From Neocallimastix lanati (nom. inval.) (Eukaryota; Neocallimastigomycota; Neocallimastigomycetes; Neocallimastigales; Neocallimastigaceae): DNA of 64,000 nt. Location of the stretch: assembly GCA_016946835.1 (NCBI GenBank), contig JACVTC010000007.1, forward strand, positions 1 through 64,000, written 5' to 3'. Under the pieces are notes generated by a model. The model saw nothing but the letters and a program-made list of their open reading frames with translations. It was not told where the DNA came from and did not search any database. The stretch's first letter is position 1, and every line of letters begins with the position of its first letter. Below are positions 46,580 through 57,732 of this stretch, piece by piece. A program made the position numbers and the translations under genes.

Positions 46580-49256
46580 ATGAAATTCTTTAATTTAATT
46601 GTATTTTCTTTACTTGTATATAATTTAGCATTGGCTAATCCAATTAAAAAGAAATGTAATATATATATATATAAATATATTATTTATATTTTTATTATAA
46701 AGTTTTATTATAATATTAATAATTTATTATATATTAATAATTTATTATATTTTAATAATTTATTACATATTAATAATTAATTATATATTATTGAAACATA
46801 CAGGTTATGTAAAAAATAAAAAGAATACTTCAGAAAATTCAGAAAATTCAGAAAATTCAGAAATTTCTGAAAATATGAATTAATATGAAATTGATCATAT
46901 CAACGCATTAGATAGCTATTTGTCAGAATGTACCGTTTTATTAAGAAAAAATGGTGATTTCCCTATCGATAAGTCAATGAAACAAATTTATTTATATGGT
47001 AATGGTGTTAGAAAGACCATTAAGGGTGGTACAGGTTCTGGTGATGTAAACTCTCGTTCTTTCGATACTATTGAACAAGCTTTCACTAAAGCCGGTTTTG
47101 AAATCTTATCTAAAGATTACTTAGATGAATATGATAAAGTTTACTCAAAAGCTAAAGATGAATTCAAAAAGAAAGTTCAAAGTGAAACTACTGATCCAAT
47201 GTCACTTATGGGAGTTGTTATGCCTGAACCAGATTATGATATTCCATATGCTAAAGAAGGAGATTTAGCTATTTATGTTTTAGCTAGAATTTCAGGTGAA
47301 GGTAGTGATAGACAACCAGTTAAGGGTGATGTCTATCTTACTGAGACTGAAAGAAAAATGATTTTAGATTTAGCTAAGGGATTCAAGAAATTCATTCTTG
47401 TCTTAAATACTGGTGGTGCTGTTGATTTATCTGGTATTGATGAAGTTGAAAATATTTTAGTTTTATCTCAACTTGGTGTTAACACCTCCAAGACCTTAGT
47501 TGATATCATTACTGGTGATAAATATCCATCTGGTAAACTTGCCACCACTTGGACTAAATTCGAAGATTATCAAACTATTGGTAATATGGCACAAATTGAT
47601 GATACGGACTACAAAGAAGGTATCTATGTTGGTTATCGTTACTTCGATTCTGAAAATATTGATGTTATGTATCCATTCGGTTTTGGTTTAGGTTACACTG
47701 ATTTCGATTTTGAAGTAAAATCAGCAAAATTAAGTGGTGAAAAGTTTGAAGTTAAGGCTTCTGTAACTAATGTTGGTAAATACAAGGGTAAAGAAGTTTT
47801 AGAACTCTATTTATCAAAACCAGGTACTACCATCGATGAACCATATCAAATTTTAGTTGGCTTTGCTAAATCAAAAGAATTAAGTCCAAACAAGAAGGAT
47901 GATCTTAAAATCAATTTCAAATTATCAGACTTTGCTAGTTACGATGCTAAGACTGCTACTTATTTCTTAGATAAAGGTGATTATGTTGTTCGTATTGGTA
48001 ATTCAAGCAGAAATACTATACCATGTGGAGTTATTAATGTTGATAAGAGAATTAATGTTAAAAAGGTTGAAAACAAAATGGGAAAACCAGAATTTGAAGA
48101 TTATGTTCCAGAAGAAAAGAGAAAGCAAGAAGATTTAAGTGGCATTAAAGTATTCAAGCTTAAGGCCAGCAGTATTAAAGAAAAAGTTATTAAATATAAT
48201 GATAAATATGAAATTTCTGAAGGTGTTAAAGCATTATCTAATGAAGAAAAAGCTAAATTAGTTATTGGAGCTTTCCAAGATGGACCAGCTAGTGTTATTG
48301 GTAGTGCTTCTATTACTGCAGCAGGAGCAGCTGGTGAAACCGCTAAAGTTTCCGATTTAAAACCAATTGTTATGGCAGATGGACCAGCAGGATTAAGACT
48401 TGCTAAAGATTATTTCATTGATGAATATGGAGCTCATTCTACTTCTGGTAGTATGCCAGAATCGATGGTTGAATTCCTTCCAGATGAAGTTAAGGCCATG
48501 TTCATTGCTAAACCTGAAATTCCAGAAGGTACTGAAATTCTTCACCAATACACTACCGCTATTCCAATTGGTACCGCTATTGCTCAAAGTTGGAATAGAA
48601 AGTTTGCAGAACTTTGTGGTGATATTGTTGGAAGTGAAATGGAACTTTTCAAGGTTCAATTATGGCTTGCTCCAGCTTTAAATATTCATAGAAGTATTTT
48701 ATGTGGTAGAAACTTTGAATATTATTCTGAAGATCCTTTGATTAGTGGTGCTTTTGCAGCCTCTATCACTAAGGGTGTTCAAAAACACAATAACACATTC
48801 GTTACGATTAAGCACTATGCAGCCAATAATCAAGAAACAAACCGTTACCTTAATAGTAGTAATGTTTCAGAAAGAGCTTTAAGAGAAATTTACTTAAAGG
48901 GATTTGAAATTGCAGTTAGAGAATCTCAACCAAAGGCTGTTATGACTTCTTACAATTTAATTAATGGAGTTCACACTAATGAAAGTAAGGAATTAACTAA
49001 TGATATTTTAAGAAATGAATTTGGATTCGAAGGTATTGTTATGACTGATTGGATTGTTGGATTAGGAGGAAGTACTAAATATTCTGGACCAACTCCATAC
49101 AATGTCATTAAGGCCACAGGAGATATTTATATGCCAGGTTCTAAAGCAGATTATGAAGCAGTTCTTAAAGCCTTAGAGGAAGGAATATTAAGTATTGAAG
49201 AATTAGAAATGAGTGCCTCTAGAATTTACAATTTATCCAAAAAAATTTTTAATTAA
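46580..49256 (+). CDS. GH3 beta-glucosidase with permuted domain order; signal-peptide exon; in-frame TAA near the N-terminus
   Basis: Exon 1 (46580-46655) encodes a signal peptide (MKFFNLIVFSLLVYNLALA). A GT-AG intron (46656-46803) follows, and exon 2 runs to 49256. After a Ser/Glu/Asn repeat (four near-copies of SEN) comes a TAA at 46881-46883 (codon 52), then 790 uninterrupted codons. Numbering from 46920: residues 1-210 hold the GH3 C-terminal domain (DKSMKQIYLYGNG, FILVLNTGG, YPSGKLATTW), about 260-370 an Fn3-like domain (VLELYLSKP..., YVVRIGNSSRN), and about 400-778 the TIM-barrel domain (MADGPAG, GRNFEYYSEDP near 596, KHYAANNQETNR near 631, nucleophile Asp710 in VMTDW). This C-then-N order is the permuted form known from rumen bacteria such as Ruminococcus and Butyrivibrio, so bacterial acquisition is likely. 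It would cleave cellobiose and short cello-oligosaccharides. The TAA makes expression as a secreted enzyme doubtful. Confidence 0.85.
46656..46803 (+). other. Spliceosomal intron in the GH3 gene
   Basis: 148 bases, starting GTAATATATA and ending ACATACAG. Pure A/T interior with TTATTAATAATTTATTA-type repeats. It splits a Cys codon after its first base (phase 1), and splicing keeps the frame of exon 2. Confidence 0.75.
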
Positions 49257-49504
49257 AAATTTCAATAAAAATTTTTAAAAATATTCTTAAAATAAAAAAA
49301 TTAATATTATAAAAATTAAAATAATATTAATATTAAAATAATAATAAAATTTATTTTTTTGTAAAAGAAATAAACATTATTAAAATATATAGACTTAAGA
49401 ATATTTTTTCTTATATTAGGTTGTATTTTTAAAAATAGAAAAAATTGTAAAAATAACAATTAAAAAATAAAAATTAATAGATAACTTAAAAATTTATCAA
49501 TTAA

Positions 49505-49537
<33 letters not shown>

Positions 49538-49585
49538 TATAAATATAAATATTACTGTATTTTTATGAATGTATTTTTAAAATTA

Positions 49586-49626
<41 letters not shown>

Positions 49627-49819
49627 TAATAATAATAAAAATAATAATAATAATAAATTAAAATAAAAATATACATATATAAATATATTATTTTAAATAT
49701 TTATTATTTTGTATATATAATATTTTTATATGTTTTAATCTTAAAACTATTTAATAAGTTGAAATACATAAAATATAAATAAAGAAATTTTAAAAATAAT
49801 AATAATAATAATAATAATA
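49257..49819. other. AT-rich intergenic region with (AAT)n runs
   Basis: Lies between the convergent 3' ends of the GH3 gene and the ankyrin gene. (AAT)n at about 49506-49537, 49588-49655 and 49796-49820. No gene. Confidence 0.6.
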
Positions 49820-50300
49820 ATGTAACACTTGTTTCTTCATTTATATTTACTGTAAGTTCAATAAGATGATTTACTATATTTTCATCTCCTTTGTAACATT
49901 CATAGAGTAATGGAATTTCATTCTCTGTTCAATTAAATATTCTATTGAATCTTCATTTCCACTTTTGCAAGCACTAAATAATGGTATTTTATCATCGATA
50001 TCTTTCTATTTTCTTCATTTATTTCAACTCCAACCTCAAATAAATAGTTTATTATATTTTCATTTTCAGTTTTATATGCAAAAAAATAAATAACAGTATT
50101 TCTACGTCATTTCTTTCTTTATATATTTCAATTCCATATTCAATTAAATATTTTACTATATTTACCTTTCCATTTAAACATACTTTAAATAATGTTATTG
50201 TGCCTTCACAATTGTGTTGATTTATATTAGCACACTATTAAATTAAATATTTTACTATTTTTTTTAATCTCACACTGGAACATGCTTCAAAAATTGATGA
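49820..50300 (-). pseudogene. Decayed ankyrin repeats beyond the stop of the 799-residue protein
   Basis: Directly after the stop codon of the ankyrin gene, the same minus-strand frame reads SSIFEACSSVRLKKIVKYLI, then TAA TAG, then CANINQHNCEGTITLFKVCL and GKVNIVKYLIEYGIEIYKER. Further downstream, shifted frames still show ankyrin units on the consensus TPLFxACKSGNExxVKYLIExG (for example at 49930-49985, opposite CTTCATTTCCACTTTTGCAA). At least four repeats have been cut off by point stops and frameshifts, so the gene was once longer. Confidence 0.75.
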
Positions 50301-52700
50301 TTAATATACATTAATACCAAATTCATTTAAATACTTTTTTATATTTACATTTCTGAAGTAATAATCTTGTTCCTTACTATTTTTTATTTTATTAATATCA
50401 AAAACATTCTCCATTAAGTATTTCACTAAATTTTCATTTTCACCAGCCCAAGATATTAGTTTTTCATTTGTATTGGCTCCAAGTCCAATTAAATATTTTA
50501 CTAAATTCATATTTCCACTATAGCATGCCCAAACTAGTGGTGAGAGTTTATCAAAATTATCTTCTTTATTTATATCAGTTCCAAGTTCAATTAAATATTT
50601 TACCATATTTTCATTTCCACTTTTGCAAGCTTTAAATAATGGTGTTTCATCGTATTCATTTTCGCTATTTGCATTGGCTCCAAGTTCAATTAAATACTTT
50701 ACTAAATCTTCATTTCCACTTTCACAGGCATCAAATAAAGGTGTATAACCAAGTTCATCTATTTTATTTATATCGGTTCCAAGTTCAATTAAATATTTTA
50801 CTAAATTTTCATTTCCACTTTCGCATGCACTAAATAATGGGGTTCTACCACAGTTTGCTTCTTTATTTACATCAGCTCCCTGTTCAATTAAATATTTTAC
50901 TAAATTTTCATTTCCACTTTCGCATGCATAAAATAATGGTGTATAACCATAAAATTCGGAAATTGTTTCCTTATAATTACTTCCATCTTCTTTATTTATA
51001 TCAGCGCCATGTTTAACTAAATATTTTACTAAATCTTTATTTCCACTTTCGCATGCATCAAATAATGGTGTTCTTCCCTCACCATTTTCTTTATCTATAT
51101 CAACACCATTTTTAATTAAACAATTTACTAAATTTATATTTCCACTTTTACATGCGTAAAATAATGGTGTTACACCACTATCCCATTCACCTATAGCTGT
51201 TGAATATTTACTTGTTTTATTTATATCAGCTCCAAGTTCAATTAAATAGTTTACTAAATTTTCATTTCCACTTTTGCATGCACTAAATAATGGTGTTTTA
51301 CCATCATTATCTTCTTTATTTACATCAGCTCCAAGTTCAATTAAATACTTAACTAAATTTTCATTTCCACTTTTGCATGCACTAAATAATGGTGTTTTAC
51401 CATCATTATCTTCATTATTTATATCAGCTCCAAGCTCAATTAAATACTTAACTAAATTTTCATTTCCACTTTTGCATGCACTAAATAATGGTGTTTTACC
51501 ATCATTATCTTCATTATTTATATCAGCTCCAAGCTCAATTAAATTCTTAACTAAATTTATATTTCCATTTTTACATGAACTAAATAATGGTGTTTTACCA
51601 TCACTATCTTCTTTATTAATATCAGCTCCAAGTTCAATTAAATACTTTATTAAAATTTCATTTCCACTTTTACATACACTAAATAATGGTGTTTTACCAT
51701 CATTGTCTTCTTTATTTATATCAGCTCCAAGTTCAATTAAATATTTTATCAAGTCTTCATTTCCATTTTCACTTGCATAAAATAAGGGCGTTTTGCCTTC
51801 ACCATCTTCTTTATTTATATCGGCTCCAAGCTTAATTAAATATTTTACTAAATTTTCATTTCCACTTCTACATGCATAAAGTAAAGGTGTTTTACCATCA
51901 GCACCATTTTTATATATATCTCCTCCAAGCTCAATTAAATATTTTACTAAGCCCTCATTTCCACTATTACATGCATCAAATAAAATTGTTTTATCATCTT
52001 TACCTTCTTTATTTATATTGGTTCCAAGTTTAATTAAATATTTTACCAAATCTTCATTTCCACTTTTACAGGCATCAAATATAGGGGTTTTACCATCACT
52101 GTCTTCTTTATTTATATCTGCGCCATGGTCAATTAAGTATTTTACTATACTTACATTTCCACTTTTACAGGCATAAAATAAAGGTGTATTACCACAACTA
52201 TATTTTTTATTTATGTTTATCCCAAGTTTACTTAGATATTTCACTACATTGAATTTTCCTTCTAAGCAGGCATTAATTAAATAAATATCACTTGAATAAA
52301 AGCAGTTCTTCAAAATACCTTCATTTTTTTTTGTTGATAAACGATATTTACCAACGAGTTGAACAAATTCTTCTTTTGAGAGGGGTTCATTATTTTTACG
52401 TCTATTAAGTAATTTTATAATAAATTCATTATCAAAAAAATTAACATTATCAAAAATAATATCTAATAATTCAAAATTATTTTCTTTTAATAATATTTTT
52501 ATTAAAGCTGATAAACCCTCAAATAATTGGTAGTTATTTTTTACTATAAATTGTAATCTATTGGAAGTAAGTAAACCTTTATTATATAATTCCAAAACGA
52601 TGTTTTTAAAATCAATATTTTTTTCAAAAAATAATTTTACTTTGTCATTATCCTTATTATCGATTGCTTTGATATATGGAATAATTTCTGAGTCAACCAT
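50301..52700 (-). CDS. Large ankyrin-repeat protein (about 19 repeats)
   Basis: Intact 799-codon frame from an ATG at 52700. Residues 1-145 are a helical N-terminal region. From about 146 to 760 there are about 19 ankyrin repeats of 33 residues with consensus DGKTPLFSACKSGNENLVKY, then LIELGADINKED. Two repeats carry insertions (after GADINKTSK and after GADINKEDGS). Neighbouring repeats 8-11 are nearly identical even at DNA level, which indicates recent internal duplication. No signal peptide or membrane segment, so probably cytosolic or nuclear, binding protein partners. The high similarity of repeats leaves a 168-codon frame open on the opposite strand (51274-51780), which is an artefact. 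Decayed repeats follow the stop. A palindromic ATCACGTGAT lies about 190 bases upstream. Confidence 0.9.
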   Translation of the reverse strand: MVDSEIIPYIKAIDNKDNDKVKLFFEKNIDFKNIVLELYNKGLLTSNRLQFIVKNNYQLFEGLSALIKILLKENNFELLDIIFDNVNFFDNEFIIKLLNRRKNNEPLSKEEFVQLVGKYRLSTKKNEGILKNCFYSSDIYLINACLEGKFNVVKYLSKLGININKKYSCGNTPLFYACKSGNVSIVKYLIDHGADINKEDSDGKTPIFDACKSGNEDLVKYLIKLGTNINKEGKDDKTILFDACNSGNEGLVKYLIELGGDIYKNGADGKTPLLYACRSGNENLVKYLIKLGADINKEDGEGKTPLFYASENGNEDLIKYLIELGADINKEDNDGKTPLFSVCKSGNEILIKYLIELGADINKEDSDGKTPLFSSCKNGNINLVKNLIELGADINNEDNDGKTPLFSACKSGNENLVKYLIELGADINNEDNDGKTPLFSACKSGNENLVKYLIELGADVNKEDNDGKTPLFSACKSGNENLVNYLIELGADINKTSKYSTAIGEWDSGVTPLFYACKSGNINLVNCLIKNGVDIDKENGEGRTPLFDACESGNKDLVKYLVKHGADINKEDGSNYKETISEFYGYTPLFYACESGNENLVKYLIEQGADVNKEANCGRTPLFSACESGNENLVKYLIELGTDINKIDELGYTPLFDACESGNEDLVKYLIELGANANSENEYDETPLFKACKSGNENMVKYLIELGTDINKEDNFDKLSPLVWACYSGNMNLVKYLIGLGANTNEKLISWAGENENLVKYLMENVFDINKIKNSKEQDYYFRNVNIKKYLNEFGINVY

Positions 52701-53201
52701 TACCTAGTTTATTAAATAAACTTCAAAGAAATAGTTAAATTTATAAATTGTTTATGAATTTATTTCTTTAATATTATTAATAATTAATATTAATAATAGT
52801 TATTAAAATTTTGATTTAATTAAGAAATTTTTTGTTTAACAAAAATTTTTAGAATACATGTCAAACTTTTATATTAATTTTATTATCACGTGATATTGCA
52901 TAACCCAAACAAAAAATGTATAAAACATCAAATGTTTAAACCAATCTAACATTAAATGCATTGTTAACAACATAGTCAATATTTCAATCGTGGCTTAGTT
53001 AATTATTAATAATAAACATTAAATTTAATTAAATAATATTTAAAAGAAAGTTATATTAAAAATGTCAAAAATTGTGAAATGGAATGTTCCTTTTTATAAC
53101 TATAGTCCATTTAAATTTAATTAATAATAATATTTATGTGTAATGAAGTTTATTATTACTATTATTATAAAAATAAAATAAATAAATAATAAATATTAAT
53201 T
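52701..53201. other. Upstream region of the ankyrin gene
   Basis: No gene. It is less AT-biased than average at about 52855-53000, where CCAATC, TATAAAACAT and the E-box palindrome (next entry) occur, as expected of a promoter. Confidence 0.45.
52885..52894. promoter_or_regulatory. Palindromic E-box ATCACGTGAT
   Basis: A 10-bp perfect palindrome centred on CACGTG, the site bound by bHLH factors in fungi, about 185-195 bases before the ATG of the ankyrin gene. In such AT-rich DNA a G+C-containing palindrome is conspicuous, but binding is only inferred. Confidence 0.35.
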
Positions 53202-53722
53202 AATAAATAATAAATAATAAATAATAAATAATAAATAATAAATAATAAATAATAAATAATAAATAATAAATAATAAATAATAAATAATAAATAATAAATA
53301 ATAAATAATAAATAATAAATAATAAATAATAAATAATAAATAATAAATAATAAATAATAAATAATAAATAATAAATAATAAATAATAAATAATAAATAAT
53401 AAATAATAAATAATAAATAATAAATAATAAATAATAAATAATAAATAATAAATAATAAATAATAAATAATAAATAATAAATAATAAATAATAAATAATAA
53501 ATAATAAATAATAAATAATAAATAATAAATAATAAATAATAAATAATAAATAATAAATAATAAATAATAAATAATAAATAATAAATAATAAATAATAAAT
53601 AATAAATAATAAATAATAAATAATAAATAATAAATAATAAATAATAAATAATAAATAATAAATAATAAATAATAAATAATAAATAATAAATAATAAATAA
53701 TAAATAATAAATAATAAATAAT
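53202..53722. repeat. Heptanucleotide satellite (AATAAAT)n, about 520 bp
   Basis: About 74 practically perfect copies of the 7-base unit. Every frame contains TAA, so it is non-coding. The perfection over 500 bases indicates recent expansion or ongoing homogenisation. Confidence 0.95.
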
Positions 53723-53954
53723 TATAATATTAATAATAATAAGAATGATAATAAGATAAATAAATGAAATAATTATTTGATGTTAAAATACTCAAAACAA
53801 ATATTCGTAAACCGATAAACTAAGCTGAACCAACTTTTAACTTTAAATAACTAAAGCCATGATAATATAATTAATAATATAATAAGAAAAAAAAAATAAT
53901 AAAATTAATAAACAGAAAACATATACTAACAGAGAAATTCTGGAGATTTTAAGA

Positions 53955-54664
53955 AGAATTTAGTTAATCGGAGCTGAGTTGATAGTAGGTATCAGAGTAG
54001 AATTCATCATCTTTAAAAGCATTAAGAATTTGATCATTTAAGGAGGTAACCAGAGAAGTAATTGGTACAAAAGATTTCAGGTCGAAGAACAAGTAAAGGG
54101 AGTATCGCAAGATGAGAAATCATTATTGCTTAAGGCGTAATCCGGAGGTCGAGATAAAACATCGAGATTACCATTAGCAAAACCAGAACAATAAACAATT
54201 TTAAAATTAAATTCGAAAAGGAATAATTCCCAACAAACAAGTCTTTGAATCATCTTTTCATTTTTTTTTCTAATAAAATAGGTTTCAATGATCTGAAAGG
54301 ATAGTAAAAGGAATGGAAGTGCCCTTAAGGAAATGTCGCCAATATTCAAGAGAGGAGACGATAACAAGAAGCTTTTTATCATAGTTCTTTTCAGAAGAAG
54401 TAAGGAATCTAGAAAAGAAAGCAACAGGATGAACTTTGTTATCTTTGGGATGTCTTTGAGAAAGGATGTCTCCAATAGCAAAATCAAGAATAGCACAGTA
54501 GGAAGGAAGAACATAAAAATAAGTTTTATTACAGCTAGGCATCCTTTAAAGAATTGATGATCACCTGCAAAACCGTCCTTAAATATAGGATTTTCTTGGT
54601 TATAGTTGTCTATAGAAATGAATAAAGTAGAATATAAATTAATGGTACTAATGTAGATTTTCAA
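53955..54664 (-). mobile_element. Ty3/gypsy (chromovirus type) pol fragment: RT end, RNase H and linker
   Basis: Minus strand, two main frames. FAIGDILSQ...[26 protein letters not shown] and [20 protein letters not shown] (frame 54542-54285) match gypsy RNase H (DFAIGAVLSQ, [18 protein letters not shown], EWRHYLEGTxHPFxVxTDH). After a shift, FEFNFKIVYCSGFANGNLDV then LSRPPDYA (frame ending 54077) matches SEFDFKIxYRPGKxNxKADALSRRPDY. The post-RNase H linker can be followed in another frame to about 53955 (SFVPITSLVTSLNDQILNAF). Frameshifts make it inactive. Integrase is not adjacent. Confidence 0.85.
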
Positions 54665-54737
54665 AGGTAGAATTTTTTTTTTTAATATTTATACAAGTAT
54701 TTTTTTATTCATACCAAATCAATTTATAAATAAAATT

Positions 54738-54769
<32 letters not shown>

Positions 54770-55960
54770 CTTTTGTATTAAAAATTTAAAATTATTGTTG
54801 AACCAGAATTAACCTTTTTAATTTTTAATTTTTGAACTAATTAATAATAATATTAAATTATAATTAAAATTATCAGAATTAAAATATTATATTAATAATT
54901 ATGATCTAATTTATTATTATTTTTTTTATTTATTAATTTATTTTTTTATTAAAATTTTTTAATTTTTATTCGTATATTTATTTTCTTCAATGATCAAATT
55001 TTATTAGTATTATTATTATTTCAATAATTATTATTAATTTTATTTTTATCACAGTTACTGTTATTATTATTATTTTTTATTGCAATTATTATTATTATTA
55101 TCATAATTAATATTTTTATTATAGTAAATATTACAATTATTATTATATCATTTATATCTTGTATATATAATTTTTCATCATCCAAATATAATGTTCTTTC
55201 CTTTCTACTTATTTTTTTTAAAGATTATTATTAAGTGGAATGAATTTTTACTATTGAATAAGCATTTATATTAAAAATTTATAAAAGGAATATTTCCATT
55301 TTGTTATTATTATATCATTCATATCTTGTATATATAATTTTTCATCATCCAAATATAATGTTCTTCCCTTTCTATTTATTTTTTTTTTTAAAGATTATTA
55401 TTAAGTGGAATGAATTTTTACTATTGAATAAACATTTATATTAAAAATTTATAAAAAGAATAATGCGTCAAACATGGATATTCATATATAGTAGAGTCAT
55501 TATTAGCTTAAGAGTATCACCAATAAATCTTTTTATTTATTAATAAATTAATAAATAAGATATTTTAAATATTTTACTTTGTTTATAAAAAAAGACTGAA
55601 TAATTAATATTTATTTATTTGTATTAATTAAACTTAAATAATAAAAATAAATAATAATTAATTAATTATAAATAAAAATTAAATATAATAAAATATAAAT
55701 AATATAAATATTTAATTAAATATAAATATAAATATTTTCATAAAGATACTTCATTTATATATAAAAATAAAAAAAAAAAAAAAAATTTAAAACTAGCTTA
55801 TTCATAAAAATTATAATTAATTAAATAAATGATTAAATAATAATTAGTAAAAAAATTAAATAAATATTTTTTCACTTTTTGAATATTAAAAAATAAAATA
55901 TATTCTTAAAAATACTATATAATTAAATAAACTAATTAAATATATAATAAATAAATGATT
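54665..55960. other. AT-rich stretch
   Basis: No gene. Poly-T at about 54740-54769, ATT-rich microsatellites (about 55010-55150) and the tandem duplication listed next. Confidence 0.55.
55137..55466. repeat. Tandem duplication of 167 bp
   Basis: ATTATATCATTTATATCTTGTATATATAATTTTTCATC-type block with TTATTAAGTGGAATGAATTT occurs twice at a 167-base offset (TATATCAT at 55144 and 55311), with few differences. Confidence 0.9.
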
Positions 55961-56159
55961 CATTATGACCCTTTCATACTCCGCAGGGTACATATCAGTC
56001 ATTACCACATTTTCTATTGTGCTCTTTGGAAACGTTTGTAGTGTTGGTTGGTACGTTATCTTACCCTCCACTATTAATATGAGGTGGAGTAAGAGTAGGT
56101 TTTACTAGTCGACGCTTTGCCCCTTCCCTTGAGCTATCCCCAAGCTATTAGTTCCAATA

Positions 56160-56160
<1 letters not shown>
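55961..56160 (-). other. Unidentified higher-G+C coding-like remnant
   Basis: On the minus strand a 61-codon frame starts MEGKITYQPTLQTFPKSTIE (56071) and runs with balanced codons for about 38 residues before turning into A/T-rich sequence. An adjacent frame upstream reads SREGAKRRLVKPTLTPPH. It probably belongs to a mobile element, because the nearest recognisable sequences are retroelement pieces. Not identified. Confidence 0.3.
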
Positions 56161-56190
<30 letters not shown>

Positions 56191-56410
56191 TTTTTTATTT
56201 TTTTATGTTTGATTTATCTCAATAATAACTTTTTCAAACTTTTCTTCCTCTAACTCTTTTTACCATACCTTTGTTCTTTCTCTTTATTCTCATCCAAGAA
56301 TGATTCTATCTTTTGAATTTCACCACCCTTTTCTTCAAGATCTTTTTTTTTTTTTTATGGATATTTCTTCCCTATTTCATGGTCCTCATCTCGGTAGGTT
56401 TTTATCTTAT

Positions 56411-56451
<41 letters not shown>

Positions 56452-57447
56452 AAGAGTAACACGGTATAGAAGAAGGGATATGGACTATTTAAGAGATTTT
56501 TTATGATACATTTGGAACTCTTTCCTCACAAAAAAGCATTTTTTGGCCTAATATATAACACAAAAAACCAACAACCAGCAAATGTAAAAATATTCGAAAA
56601 AGATCTCAAGATAAAACATAGATACAAACCTTTGAGTTTCTTTTAATATAGTTCCTGTGTATTGTTTTCTTTTTCAGCATTTTAGTCATCAACTTTTGTT
56701 AATAGAAGAGGAATCAATATACCATATAACATTGCAGTATTGAATAAAGATTGGATACCTTTAGAATTATTCTTATTTGAACCTAAAAGTGAAGATAAAA
56801 TATAAACCATTATTAATAATATATGATTGAATAAATATCTTTCAAAAGAAAAAGAAACCTTGTTGGATAAAAAAAAAAAAAAAAAAAAAAAACTAGAAAA
56901 TGAAAACTATGATTTTTTTCTGATTTTTTGACCACAATTTCATATTTACTTAAAAATATCATTAATATAAAATAATTAAATTATATAGGAGATGAGGGGC
57001 AACTTTATCTTATACTACAGTGAATAAGAAACTCATTTGATAACATTTTAAGATAACGAGCTCTTCTAACTTTTGATATAAAGTACAAATTTGATATGAA
57101 ATTAAAAATTGAATAGATGAAATATTTTTGTTAGAATATTGAATATGGGAACAGAGTTATTCATTTTTTTTTTTTTTTTATTGGGATCAAAGGAAAGCTA
57201 CATATGTGAATTTACCTTGAAATTTCCTTCTTTGACAAATTTCATACCAAATATCATCAACTTTAATATTTGATATGATTACAGTATATGTCTAAATTGT
57301 TTATTTTTATATTCGCCCATTATTTATTTTTATTTTTATTTTTATTTTTATTTTTATTTTTTTATTTTTTTTTCTATTTTTTGTTTTTCTTTATTTTTTA
57401 ATTAAATTGTTTGGTTATATTCATCTTTGTTTTTTAATAATAAATTA

Positions 57448-57486
<39 letters not shown>

Positions 57487-57732
57487 TATTATTATTATTA
57501 TTATTTCTATAAAAACTAAAATTTTAGATATTTTTCTTTTTTTATATAATTTTAAAATTTTATTATTAATTATTATTATTATTATTATTATTTTTATTAT
57601 AAATTATTAATGAATAATAAAAACAATTGAAAAATAATTTTAGAATAGTCTCTTATTTTAAAATTTACTATTCTTTATACTTTCTTATACAACGACTAAG
57701 TATGATAAATAGACTATGGAATATACTTTATA
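56161..57732. other. AT-rich stretch with possible gene relics
   Basis: Poly-T tracts at about 56167-56189, 56345-56356, 56411-56447 and 57164-57179. Between 56450 and 56860, plus-strand blocks such as RRRDMDYLRDF and IPYNIAVLNKDWIPLELFLF are readable between stops, so an eroded gene is likely but cannot be named. (TTTTTA)n at about 57326-57365 and ATT runs at 57445-57600. Confidence 0.35.

Noticed and set aside
51274-51780. 168-codon repetitive frame on the plus strand
   Set aside because: It is the complement of the near-identical ankyrin repeats; the 99-bp period keeps the antisense frame open.
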